This document shows, piece after piece, positions 54,688 to 62,724 of a stretch of DNA of 64,000 nt (its first letter is position 1; each line of letters opens with the position of its first letter). The notes under the pieces were generated by a model. It saw nothing but the letters and a program-made list of their open reading frames with translations, searched no databases and was not told the origin of the DNA. The stretch is from NCBI GenBank assembly GCA_937967455.1, contig CALCJK010000021.1, forward strand, positions 1 through 64,000. Direction: 5' to 3'. The position numbers and the translations under genes are program-made. The DNA is from an uncultured bacterium. GTDB taxonomy: Bacteria > Bacteroidota > Ignavibacteria > UBA10030 > BY39.

Positions 54688-56190
54688 TCACCTCAAATTA
54701 AGTATTTTTATACCTTGTTTCCCTGCTCTATAACGCATAACCAGGTAATATACTCCGCTTGGAAGCACATCTCCATTTATAACCAGAAAATATTCCCCGG
54801 GTAAATGAACTCCTTCCTTTAAAAGTTTTACTCTCTCACCAAGTGTGTTGTAAAGCTCCAACATAATAAATTGTTCTTTAACTAATTGATACCTCACTAC
54901 CGATATTTTATTAAAAGGATTCGGATAATTCTGTAATATTGCATTTACCACAGGCAACTCCAGAACATATTCAGATTTATTCTGAAATTTTTCAGCATAG
55001 TCCTGAAAAAGTTTGCAGAATTGCCTGTCTTCATAACAATTAAACGAGTAATCATCAAAATAATCAGTGTTCTCATGTGAATATTGCCAAATTAAAATTC
55101 CATTTACATCATCACTTAAAATTTTCTTGAAGAGTAAATCATAAAAAAGATATTTCATATTTTTATAACCAACTTCACCAATATACAATGGTTTACCAGC
55201 ATCTATTGAAATTTCAAGATGTTTATCTATCCAGCTATGTTCATAAGATATATTCAAATTCCACTGATCAGGGTAATGATGAATACTTGCAACATCTATC
55301 AAGTGTGAGTTAATGTTTTTAAAAAATGAAATTCCAGCAGTACCATCTAAAAACCATTTTGGGAATGAGCTTGTATTGCTATAAAATTCACCAGAAACAT
55401 CAAATCCTTCTTCTCCAGTTGAGAGTAGATGATTTGTATCAATAGATTTCAAAAAAGTTGCAATATCTTCAATCCAATCATAGATAATAGTACCTGTTGG
55501 ATCTGAGGAACGCGCTTCATTAGCAAGTTCCCACATCATTATTGCTGGTTCATCTTTATAAAATCGCCCGGTATAAAAATTTTCCCGATTTAACAAACTC
55601 ACAATATAATACTTAAACCATCCTCGTATCGTTTCGTTAGTGTAAAAATCATCATGCGTTAAACTATTTGTAATGTAATATCGATATTTTCGCGATCCTA
55701 ATCCATTAATCCAGATTTGATTTTCAATCTCACCCAAATTCTTAAAGCCAGAGCTTCTTGCAAACCATTCAACATATTTATTCATTCCACCATAATCTTC
55801 CCAGTTGTTCACAAGTGGAATTACAAGTTTAATTCCATATTCATTTGCTTTGGCAATAACATAATCCAGGGCTATTAAACCACTTTCGTGAATTTTATCT
55901 GGAGCTGAATGTATTACTGCAGGATCGGTTGTGTCATCAGAATCATAAAATCCCCAGGTTCGAATTACATTAACTTTCATTTGTTTTGCATTTTCAAAAA
56001 TGTCTATTACACTTTGTGTATCACCGTATGCAACCAAATTTTGAAGATAGTAACAATTTATACCGACGGGATAAAAAGGTTTATTGTTCAAAACAAAATT
56101 TTTCCCAGATGTTTTTACAAAAGAATTTTCCTGCGAAAAAATTTGCAGTGATAGTAATAAAAGTATACTAAAGATTTTGTATATTTTCAT
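54688..56190 (-). CDS. Secreted GH5 glycosidase (mannanase-like) with T9SS sorting domain
   Basis: A 500-residue protein with a signal peptide (about 1-20), a GH5-type barrel (about 25-400) and a C-terminal type IX sorting domain (Q-N-Y-P-N-P-F-N at about 421-428 onwards). The acid/base glutamate is in E-L-A-N-E-A and the nucleophile in Y-I-G-E-V-G. The RTWGF and PLVNNWEDYGG blocks recall the GH5_7 beta-mannanase group. It is likely carried across the outer membrane and anchored or released. It starts five bases after the asparaginase gene. Confidence 0.87.
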   Translation of the reverse strand: MKIYKIFSILLLLSLQIFSQENSFVKTSGKNFVLNNKPFYPVGINCYYLQNLVAYGDTQSVIDIFENAKQMKVNVIRTWGFYDSDDTTDPAVIHSAPDKIHESGLIALDYVIAKANEYGIKLVIPLVNNWEDYGGMNKYVEWFARSSGFKNLGEIENQIWINGLGSRKYRYYITNSLTHDDFYTNETIRGWFKYYIVSLLNRENFYTGRFYKDEPAIMMWELANEARSSDPTGTIIYDWIEDIATFLKSIDTNHLLSTGEEGFDVSGEFYSNTSSFPKWFLDGTAGISFFKNINSHLIDVASIHHYPDQWNLNISYEHSWIDKHLEISIDAGKPLYIGEVGYKNMKYLFYDLLFKKILSDDVNGILIWQYSHENTDYFDDYSFNCYEDRQFCKLFQDYAEKFQNKSEYVLELPVVNAILQNYPNPFNKISVVRYQLVKEQFIMLELYNTLGERVKLLKEGVHLPGEYFLVINGDVLPSGVYYLVMRYRAGKQGIKILNLR

Positions 56191-56195
56191 AAAAT

Positions 56196-57272
56196 TTATG
56201 CTTTGAAGAGAGATACACCATCAAGAATTTTTGCTTCATTACCATCATGGAGTGCGAACTGGATTTTTCCATATCTTCCCCCACTCCACAAAGAAGCACA
56301 TCCAAATTCTCCTTTCTTGTTAATTGCATAAAATTTTACATTGTGCTTAAACCTACCTTTTTCGTCTTTTAATCTTCTTTCACGACATCTTTCATTAACT
56401 CTTTTACAAGCCAGGAGGCAGGCTTCTTCAGGCGATTTACCCTGTCGCATCCATTCCACTATCATTACAGAACTACAATTTAACAAATTTGCTTCACCTC
56501 TTCCAGTTGAGCCGGCAGCTCCGACTTCATTATCAACATACAATCCCGCTCCAATGATTGGAGAATCTCCCACACGACCAGGAATTTTATACGAAAGTCC
56601 ACTCGTAGTTGTAACTGCAGAGAGGTTCCCGTTTAAATCCAGAGCACTACAATGTATTGTTCCATAATACCTGTAATAATTCCGAATAATTTCACCTATG
56701 TCATCATCATCAATGTTATGTGGTGGTAACCAATCGTCTTCTTTGCTCAGGTTTTCTTTCCATTTCAGCCATTCTTCGCGAGCTTCATCTGTAAGCAGAT
56801 TTTCTTCTTTAAAACCATGTGCTTTTGCAAATTTCAGCGCACCTTCTCCAACAATTAGAACATGGTCTGTTCTTTCCATAACAAGTCGGGCAACCTTTGA
56901 TGGGTTTTTAATATTTCGTAAAGCTGCAACCGCACCAGCACGATAAGAAGGTCCGTGCATAACAGCTGCATCAAGTTCAACAACACCTTCCTCATTTGGA
57001 AGACCACCATATCCAACAGAATTATCATTTGGGTCATTTTCATTTATGTTGACTCCAGCAATTACTGCATCCAGTGCATCGGCACCTGACTTAATCATTT
57101 CCATAGCTTTCTCAACAGCCTTAAGTCCATTTGCACTTGCAATTACTACTGGTTTAGAATTCGGACTTCCAATATTTTCGAGTGGAATTTTTGCAAAACC
57201 TTTACTAACCACAGCACCCGCACCTGCAAGAGCAGCCGCTTTTATAAAATCACGTCTTTTGAGATGCTTCAT
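56196..57272 (-). CDS. Tat-exported N4-(beta-N-acetylglucosaminyl)-L-asparaginase-like Ntn hydrolase
   Basis: A 358-residue Ntn hydrolase of the glycosylasparaginase family. The N-terminus has a twin-arginine signal (K-R-R-D-F-I-K at 5-11, then a hydrophobic Ala/Gly run). The mature beta chain should start at T205 after self-cleavage in Y-Y-G-T-I-H; glycosylasparaginases usually have H-D-T. The block K-I-P-G-R-V-G-D-S-P-I-I-G-A-G and G-S-T-G-R-G-E are as in Flavobacterium enzyme. It cuts the GlcNAc-Asn linkage or other beta-aspartyl amides. ATG has GAGGAG. Confidence 0.87.
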   Translation of the reverse strand: MKHLKRRDFIKAAALAGAGAVVSKGFAKIPLENIGSPNSKPVVIASANGLKAVEKAMEMIKSGADALDAVIAGVNINENDPNDNSVGYGGLPNEEGVVELDAAVMHGPSYRAGAVAALRNIKNPSKVARLVMERTDHVLIVGEGALKFAKAHGFKEENLLTDEAREEWLKWKENLSKEDDWLPPHNIDDDDIGEIIRNYYRYYGTIHCSALDLNGNLSAVTTTSGLSYKIPGRVGDSPIIGAGLYVDNEVGAAGSTGRGEANLLNCSSVMIVEWMRQGKSPEEACLLACKRVNERCRERRLKDEKGRFKHNVKFYAINKKGEFGCASLWSGGRYGKIQFALHDGNEAKILDGVSLFKA

Positions 57273-57332
57273 AAAAACTCCTCTATTATTTTTTATAATG
57301 TAGAAAGAAACTGATTAATTTTCAAGTATAAC

Positions 57333-57620
57333 CTAAATTTTTTCAACTTTATATCCATTTTTAGAAAGATATGTTTTAAGAAGTATTTTAAACATTTTAT
57401 TATGAGTTGGGTATCGCAAGTGTAATAATTCGTGAACTATTACAAATGCTCTAAATTTTTTTGGCTTATTCAGAAGTTCATATGAAAATGTAAGTCTGCC
57501 TTTACTTGAGCAACTTGCCCATTTTTTTTTCATTACCCGAACATGTATCTCCTTTGGCTTAACTCTAATTTTATCACCCCAACTATAAACTTCCCTTTTA
57601 AAATCTACAACCGAAATCAT
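57333..57620 (-). CDS. YgjP-like metallopeptidase (DUF45), short form
   Basis: A 95-residue protein that covers only the catalytic C-terminal part of YgjP/DUF45 proteins (usually about 230). The zinc motif is H-E-L-L-H (about 64-68) with a third histidine in P-T-H-N-K, and the K-K-K-W-A-S-C block before it is typical. It overlaps hsdR by four bases, so it is part of the restriction operon. Function is unknown; such short forms are often seen beside type I systems. It is complete and not a frameshifted remnant, as the ORF ends and starts cleanly. Confidence 0.85.
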   Translation of the reverse strand: MISVVDFKREVYSWGDKIRVKPKEIHVRVMKKKWASCSSKGRLTFSYELLNKPKKFRAFVIVHELLHLRYPTHNKMFKILLKTYLSKNGYKVEKI

Positions 57621-60610
57621 CTTTTAGCTTCCCGTAATATATTAATTAATTTTTTAACAATCTCGGTAGTTTTTTCCAGTTCTACATTTCTATTAAGGAG
57701 CATTTTATTGAACTCTTTTCTAATCTTTCTTTCATGCTCTTCATTAATTTTCCAGTGGGGATACTCGTCAAATAACTTACCTAAATCGTTTGCAATAATT
57801 TCAGCATCCGGTATTTTTTCTTTACTTAAATACCAGTAAATTGCAAACACATCAGACGACATATTTTTCTTTTCCCTTTCGGTCTTAGCACTATCAATAT
57901 CCTCTACAATCTCAATCAAATTCTTTATAGTTTCTTGTGAATTCTGTTGATTTTTTTTGAATAGTTCAGAAATCTCTTTTGCACGCTCACTTATCGAAAG
58001 TAAATAAGGATTATCATTTACACTTTCTGTAACTACCTTATCAATCGATTTCATAAGATTAAATATTATTTCAATATCCGAAACACTATATTCATCTTTC
58101 CGATCTCTAATTTTTTTAATCATTCCCTTATTTATCTCATATACAGTTAATCCCGGATTTAGCTTTCCAACTTTGGTATGTTCCTGTACAAGTTTCTCTG
58201 TCTTTTTAGTAAATTCTCTTACATCGAGCAATGATGGTTCATAAGCTTCTCTTATTATTCTTAACATTCTCGAAAGTGTATCATAATCATCAATATAAGG
58301 ACGCAGAAAAGCATCTGGCGACAGGATCTCGTATATATTTGCCAGATCATAATAAAATTTGTAAAATTCCTCCCTCTCAGTTTCATCCTTAAAATGAGTT
58401 AGAATTGCTTCAGTAGCTTTATCGGCTTGCAAATTTTTAATTATCGACAAGTATTTCTGTTTTGCAATTTCCATCATCTCTTTGAATTTATCCTTCAGAG
58501 TCTCAACATCCTTTACAACTTCCGATATATCCTGTGAATCAAAAGCAAGGGCTTTTTTCAAATTACCAAATATCCCTACAAAATCTAATATAAAACCGCA
58601 TGGTTTCTTTATTCCTCTTTCATCTTCGTATGGTCTGTTTACACGTGCTATAGCTTGAAGCAATACATGATCTCGCATAGGTTTATCCAGATACATACAA
58701 TACAAAATTGGTGCATCAAAACCTGTGAGAAGTTTCTCAGTTACAATAAGTATTTTTGGCATCTGGTCGGGCTTCGTGAATGCTTTTCTAATTCTCTTCT
58801 CCTCTTCTTCAGAAAGATAATACTTTTTTAATAACTCTTCATCGTTTTGAAACGGACTGTAAATTACTTTTGAATATTCTTCCGGCAGGTGCTTATCCAA
58901 CTCTTCCTTATATAAAGCGCAGGCTTCTCTATCCACAGCAACAATAAAGGCTTTATAACCAAGTGGCTCCACATAATTTTTATAATGATCGACAATGTAA
59001 GCGGTTACTTTTTTTATTCTATCTTGATTCTTTAACATGTTCTTGAGATGCACGGCTTTTTTTAAAACATTGTTTAAGGTTTCTATATCGCTTATACCTT
59101 CTGCCTCTTTCAGGTTTAAAAATTCCCTTTCTAATGTTTCGGTATCAGGCAATAACTCATTGGAAGCTAAGGCATAATGCAGTTTAACTGTAGTGCCATC
59201 TTCAATAGATTCTGAAATTCCGTATTTATCGAGATAGCCCTTGGGTGGATCGTCTTTGCCGAATATTATAAATGTTCCCGAGCCGTAATTCGTTTTGTCG
59301 ATAGGTGTGCCTGTAAATCCAATATATGTAGCGTTTGGTAATGCCCCCATAAGATAATTACCCAAATCTCTGCCAGTTGTCCTGTGAGCTTCATCCACAA
59401 GTACAAAAACATTATTTCTTGTAATAATATTTGCAGGCATTTTTTCAAACTTATGAATCATAGATACAATTAAGCCTCTTGAATCCCTTTTAAGAAGTTC
59501 TTTAAGATGCCTCTTTGATTCTGCTATATGGAGGTATTCAATACCTATTGCTTTAAGATTGGAAAATAACTGTGATTCCAATTCATTTCTATCAACTAAC
59601 ATAATCACGGTAGGATTTTCGAATAATGGATTTTCGATTATTTTTTGTGCTGCTACAATCATCGTATAGGTTTTACCTGAACCCTGTGTATGCCATATTA
59701 AACCTCTGTGCTTATCTTTATCTGCAACTCTTTCTACAACTTTATTGATTGCCCGCATCTGGTGAGGCCTTAAAACTACTTTTTGAAGTTCGTCATCTTT
59801 TCGGGTAAAGAGAATATAATCTAAAACTGTTCGAACAACTCGCTTCTTATCAAAAAAATCTTTTACCAATTTTTCGAAACTTGTTTCTTTTGCTTCCGCT
59901 TTCCAGTTAAACAACAACTTGGTAGAAACATTCCATGTAGCAGAATAATAAAATTGTATTACATCTGTTAATGTATAAACTTGAAGCATGGTCATAGCTT
60001 CGGGAGTTTCGTTGTGATAGCGTTTTACCTGATCTAAAGCTTCGGCTATTGCTCCAAGTTTATGAGATGCCTTTGTTTCGACAAAGAAAATGGGAATACC
60101 ATTTATCAGAAACACTATATCGAACCTGTTGGTGTATCTGCCGTTGGCAAATGTAAATTCGTCGGTAACATGAAAAAGATTTTTCTCTGGATCGCTATCT
60201 ATTAGTTTTACATTCCTCTCTCTTTTTTCTTTTGTGACATAAACGGTTTTTATACCTTTAAGGTATTCCCAGGCATGGAAGTTTCCTTCAATAGTAGATG
60301 GAAGAAGTTCAATTTTTTTGATAAGCTCTTCGATCATCTGGTTATCAATAAAATCGGAATTGAGCTTTAGAATTTGCTTGGTGAAAATTTCTTTTAAGAT
60401 AAGGCAATTTCTTCCACCTCTTAATTTTTCTGCATCTTCTGGCTTGATATATTCCCAGCCAAGACTTAAAAGTTTTTCTTGATTGTTTTGAACATCATAC
60501 TTTTCTGATAATCCGCTTACATAATAAATCAATGGGTTTTGGACACTAGATTTTTCGGAACCGAGGGGAGAGTTAATAGAGTTTGGAGGATTTATATGTT
60601 TATTTTTCAT
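57617..60610 (-). CDS. hsdR: Type I restriction endonuclease, R subunit
   Basis: A 997-residue motor and nuclease subunit. The N-terminal nuclease has the PD-(D/E)xK-type block G-I-P-I-F-F-V-E-T-K. The SF2 helicase follows with H-T-Q-G-S-G-K-T, D-E-A-H and G-F-T-G-T-P; arginine finger and motif VI block are near 660 (Q-A-I-A-R-V-N-R). It translocates DNA and cuts far from the site when the MS methylase finds unmethylated DNA. The first about 25 residues include a translated family A repeat (60563-60590), which is absent from the ordinary HsdR start. It overlaps the 4HB gene by 11 bases. Confidence 0.96.
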   Translation of the reverse strand: MKNKHINPPNSINSPLGSEKSSVQNPLIYYVSGLSEKYDVQNNQEKLLSLGWEYIKPEDAEKLRGGRNCLILKEIFTKQILKLNSDFIDNQMIEELIKKIELLPSTIEGNFHAWEYLKGIKTVYVTKEKRERNVKLIDSDPEKNLFHVTDEFTFANGRYTNRFDIVFLINGIPIFFVETKASHKLGAIAEALDQVKRYHNETPEAMTMLQVYTLTDVIQFYYSATWNVSTKLLFNWKAEAKETSFEKLVKDFFDKKRVVRTVLDYILFTRKDDELQKVVLRPHQMRAINKVVERVADKDKHRGLIWHTQGSGKTYTMIVAAQKIIENPLFENPTVIMLVDRNELESQLFSNLKAIGIEYLHIAESKRHLKELLKRDSRGLIVSMIHKFEKMPANIITRNNVFVLVDEAHRTTGRDLGNYLMGALPNATYIGFTGTPIDKTNYGSGTFIIFGKDDPPKGYLDKYGISESIEDGTTVKLHYALASNELLPDTETLEREFLNLKEAEGISDIETLNNVLKKAVHLKNMLKNQDRIKKVTAYIVDHYKNYVEPLGYKAFIVAVDREACALYKEELDKHLPEEYSKVIYSPFQNDEELLKKYYLSEEEEKRIRKAFTKPDQMPKILIVTEKLLTGFDAPILYCMYLDKPMRDHVLLQAIARVNRPYEDERGIKKPCGFILDFVGIFGNLKKALAFDSQDISEVVKDVETLKDKFKEMMEIAKQKYLSIIKNLQADKATEAILTHFKDETEREEFYKFYYDLANIYEILSPDAFLRPYIDDYDTLSRMLRIIREAYEPSLLDVREFTKKTEKLVQEHTKVGKLNPGLTVYEINKGMIKKIRDRKDEYSVSDIEIIFNLMKSIDKVVTESVNDNPYLLSISERAKEISELFKKNQQNSQETIKNLIEIVEDIDSAKTEREKKNMSSDVFAIYWYLSKEKIPDAEIIANDLGKLFDEYPHWKINEEHERKIRKEFNKMLLNRNVELEKTTEIVKKLINILREAKR
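60563..60590 (+). repeat. Repeat cluster A1 (GAGTT-type), downstream flank of four-helix-bundle gene 1
   Basis: Short degenerate units based on GAGTT spaced 7-9 bases. The 14 bases at 60570-60583 are the exact reverse complement of 61589-61602 (A3). On the coding strand it is read through as the N-terminal part of HsdR. It is inverted relative to A2 on the other side of the gene at 60600-60977. Confidence 0.7.
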
Positions 60611-60977
60611 AATTTTTATCTGATAAATATTTTATAAAACCTGATATCATTTTTGAAATTTCTTCAGATTCGACATAAAGGGAATTAAATTTTTCCTGAC
60701 TTATATATTTTAAATCTAAGGCTATATATAGTATAGATTGAACTTCAGCAACAGAACCATGTGCAATATATAAAAATCGGCTAAATTCCTTTTTTGTTTT
60801 TCTTGCATAACCTTCGGCAATGTTTAACATAATTGATGTAGAAGCTCGTCGTATTTGCTCTTTCAAAGAAAAATCCTTAGCAAACAAACCATTATTTGTA
60901 GTAGCATATATTTCTGCCACCAACTGTCTTGCTTTTTTCCAGCATTCAATATCCTCAAACCGCTTAATTTTACTCAT
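60600..60977 (-). CDS. Four-helix-bundle protein, S23 / rRNA-intervening-sequence type (copy 1)
   Basis: A 125-residue protein of the S23/IVP family: F-E-D-I-E-C-W-K-K-A-R-Q-L at 7-19, S-L-K-E-Q-I-R-R-A-S-T-S-I and N-I-A-E-G-Y-A-R mark the family, and four amphipathic helices are predicted. Relatives sit in intervening sequences of 23S rRNA in Leptospira and other bacteria, and next to diversity-generating elements (Avd). Function is unknown; RNA or protein binding is assumed. It lies between hsdS and hsdR and is flanked by inverted repeat clusters A1 and A2. Confidence 0.9.
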   Translation of the reverse strand: MSKIKRFEDIECWKKARQLVAEIYATTNNGLFAKDFSLKEQIRRASTSIMLNIAEGYARKTKKEFSRFLYIAHGSVAEVQSILYIALDLKYISQEKFNSLYVESEEISKMISGFIKYLSDKNYEK

Positions 60978-61015
60978 AACTCTCAGCTCCCAACTCTCCC
61001 AACTCTAATTCTCGC
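60978..61015 (+). repeat. Repeat cluster A2 (AACTC-type), upstream flank of four-helix-bundle gene 1
   Basis: Units AACTC-TC, AGCTC-CC, AACTC-TCCC, AACTC-TAATTC in tandem. On the minus strand it encodes the last residues of HsdS (R-I-R-V-G-R-V-G-S) and fills the gap to the four-helix-bundle gene. It is inverted relative to A1. Confidence 0.75.
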
Positions 61016-62281
61016 CGTCATTAAATTTTTAAGCAATGAATTAAACAATTCTTTCAATGCTTTTTTTTTCTTCTCTGCGGCTTCAATGGCTTCGTCGATG
61101 GTAGAAAGAATTGAGGCAATTCGTTCTTGAACGGGAAGTGGTGGGAGGGGGATGGAATATTTTGAAATTTTTGGTTTGGTTAATTGCGGGATGCTAGATC
61201 CTTCAAAATTAATTTTGATGTTTTCATTAATAAATTCTGCTATAAATTTTATTTTGATTTCAAATCTTGGAACTAAAACTAATAGTCTAATAATAGCATT
61301 AAATTTTTCAAATCTAGGAACCGCATAACCCAAATGCCCCCTTCCAGTTATAGTAATTGAATTTTCTGGGAATTTATATGTATCGGAAAATCCATAGAGA
61401 CCATTTTTTTCTTTTGAGTTTGAGAAAATTGGATATTTAAATTTTTCAGTTTTAACGGGATAAAAATTCAATTTAGTGACATCACCTCCAGCATATATAT
61501 CAAACACCTCCTCCAATCTTACCACCTTCCACTCTTTCGGTATTTTTCCGATTTCGGTATCTTTTAATTCATCAACTCCCAACTCACCAACTCTATTAAC
61601 TCCATAGGTGAAGAGGTGTTTCATCGTTGATTTTTTCAGCTCTTTGAGTGCTTGAATATATTTTTCTGTTTTTTCCTGTGCCTCCTGCGCTGTGGAAAGC
61701 ACATAGGCAATTTTTTTCTGCTCGGGGAGAGGGGGGAGGGGGATAAGGATGTTCTCAAAATCACCCTTTTTAAGATTTCTTAATCCAGTAGTCGTTGTAC
61801 TTGCACTTAATAATTCTTTTTTACCGAATTCTGAAAAATAGTAAAAGCAATATTTCGGAAACACTTTTGAATTAAATCTCAATCTTTGCATAAAGTTAGA
61901 AAAAATACATTTTCTATATTCTATCTCTTTTGTAACATATGCACATTTACCTATATGTTCTTTACTACCACTCGATTTAACAAATAAAATATCACCTTCT
62001 ATAAGCCTGTATCTTTTAAATTGTTCTAGTTTTATTTTTCTTTTTGCAATATCTTTTAATACCCAATTATTTTCTTGAATATTTGTTGAACGCAATACTT
62101 CAATCGCTTCGTCTAAAGTAGAATAGTTTTCTCCCCAAATACCACTATCGTTTAGAGCTAGTAAATCTTTTGAAAATACAACCTCCCAGCTTTCGGGTAG
62201 TTCGCCGAGTTCGGTTAGTTTGTAATTTTCGATTGGCGAATTGGGATTTTCGATTTTCGAATTGCGATTTTTGGATTTCAT
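60983..62281 (-). CDS. hsdS: Type I restriction-modification specificity subunit S
   Basis: A 432-residue HsdS with two target-recognition domains (about 20-190 and 235-405), each beginning with a G-x-(L/I)-P-x-x-W type block (L-P-E-S-W-E-V-V; I-P-K-E-W-K-V-V) and ending in a conserved long helix (LPEQKKIAYVLSTAQEA; PVQERIASILSTIDEA). Together they set a bipartite recognition site. The linker after the first helix (G-V-N-R-V-G-E-L-G-V-D-E-L) is encoded by repeat A3, and the first about 20 residues by repeat B1. Target sequence cannot be read. No clear ribosome binding site was seen. Confidence 0.95.
   Translation of the reverse strand: MKSKNRNSKIENPNSPIENYKLTELGELPESWEVVFSKDLLALNDSGIWGENYSTLDEAIEVLRSTNIQENNWVLKDIAKRKIKLEQFKRYRLIEGDILFVKSSGSKEHIGKCAYVTKEIEYRKCIFSNFMQRLRFNSKVFPKYCFYYFSEFGKKELLSASTTTTGLRNLKKGDFENILIPLPPLPEQKKIAYVLSTAQEAQEKTEKYIQALKELKKSTMKHLFTYGVNRVGELGVDELKDTEIGKIPKEWKVVRLEEVFDIYAGGDVTKLNFYPVKTEKFKYPIFSNSKEKNGLYGFSDTYKFPENSITITGRGHLGYAVPRFEKFNAIIRLLVLVPRFEIKIKFIAEFINENIKINFEGSSIPQLTKPKISKYSIPLPPLPVQERIASILSTIDEAIEAAEKKKKALKELFNSLLKNLMTARIRVGRVGS
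61571..61604 (+). repeat. Repeat cluster A3 inside the hsdS linker
   Basis: Tandem AACTC units, spaced 7-9 bases, in the segment that joins the two halves of HsdS. Same orientation as A2. Bases 61589-61602 are the exact reverse complement of 60570-60583 in A1. Confidence 0.7.
62224..62280 (+). repeat. Repeat cluster B1 (GATTTTC-type), downstream flank of four-helix-bundle gene 2
   Basis: About eight degenerate heptamers (GATTTTC, GAATTG, GATTTTT). On the minus strand it is read as the first about 20 residues of HsdS (K-S-K-N-R-N-S-K-I-E-N-P-N-S). Bases 62252-62270 are nearly the reverse complement of 62668-62687 in B2, with one extra base. Confidence 0.78.
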
Positions 62282-62294
62282 TTTTGTTTGTTTT

Positions 62295-62642
62295 TCATTG
62301 TTTTTTAGATGCTACAATGATTGATAAAATTTCGTTTTCTTCTTTATGTAATTTATCTAATATATTTTGTTCAGTCAAATTTAGCTTCATACATAATTCA
62401 AGCCAAAATAGAGTTTCAGCTGTCTCTTCCTCAACAATGCTCAACTTATTGATAAAATCTGCTTTTGATCTGGCACGGTTAACAGCTCTATAATTTGCCG
62501 CCACAGATGTAGCAGAACAAATAATTTGCCTTTCAATAACAAAAGCTGCAGTATTTTTTGGAAATGCTTCCGTCAATTTAATAACATCTATTGCAAATTG
62601 CATCGTCCTATCTTGCAATATTTTTTTATCCATCATCTTCAT
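62295..62642 (-). CDS. Four-helix-bundle protein, S23 / rRNA-intervening-sequence type (copy 2)
   Basis: A 115-residue S23/IVP-like protein, only distantly similar to copy 1. Family landmarks are L-T-E-A-F-P, I-E-R-Q-I-I-C-S-A-T-S-V-A-A-N-Y-R-A and F-I-N-K-L-S-I-V-E-E-E. It lies between hsdM and hsdS, so this operon holds two unequal family members. Inverted repeat clusters B1 and B2 flank it closely (15 and two bases). Three in-frame ATG codons at the start leave the exact start open. Function is unknown. Confidence 0.88.
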   Translation of the reverse strand: MKMMDKKILQDRTMQFAIDVIKLTEAFPKNTAAFVIERQIICSATSVAANYRAVNRARSKADFINKLSIVEEETAETLFWLELCMKLNLTEQNILDKLHKEENEILSIIVASKKQ

Positions 62643-62644
62643 CC

Positions 62645-62724
62645 CAAATTCAAAATTCGTAAATGATAAATCGCAATTTCCAAAATCGCAACTCGCAAAT
62701 CCAAATTCGTAAATCTAAAATTCC
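62645..62724 (+). repeat. Repeat cluster B2 (AAATTCG-type), upstream flank of four-helix-bundle gene 2
   Basis: About eleven degenerate 7-8-base units (AAATTCa, AAATTCgt, AAATCgc, AATTTcca, AACTCgc, AAATCca) fill the whole gap between hsdM and the four-helix-bundle gene and reach the last codons of hsdM. Orientation is opposite to B1 and B3. Aligned with B1 as an inverted repeat, it has one extra octamer. Confidence 0.8.

Noticed and set aside
56341-56946. Plus-strand open frames inside the asparaginase gene
   Set aside because: They are antisense to a gene with clear catalytic motifs and show no family features.
62224-62724. Possible CRISPR-like array
   Set aside because: The units are 7-8 bases, degenerate and contiguous, without spacers of constant length.
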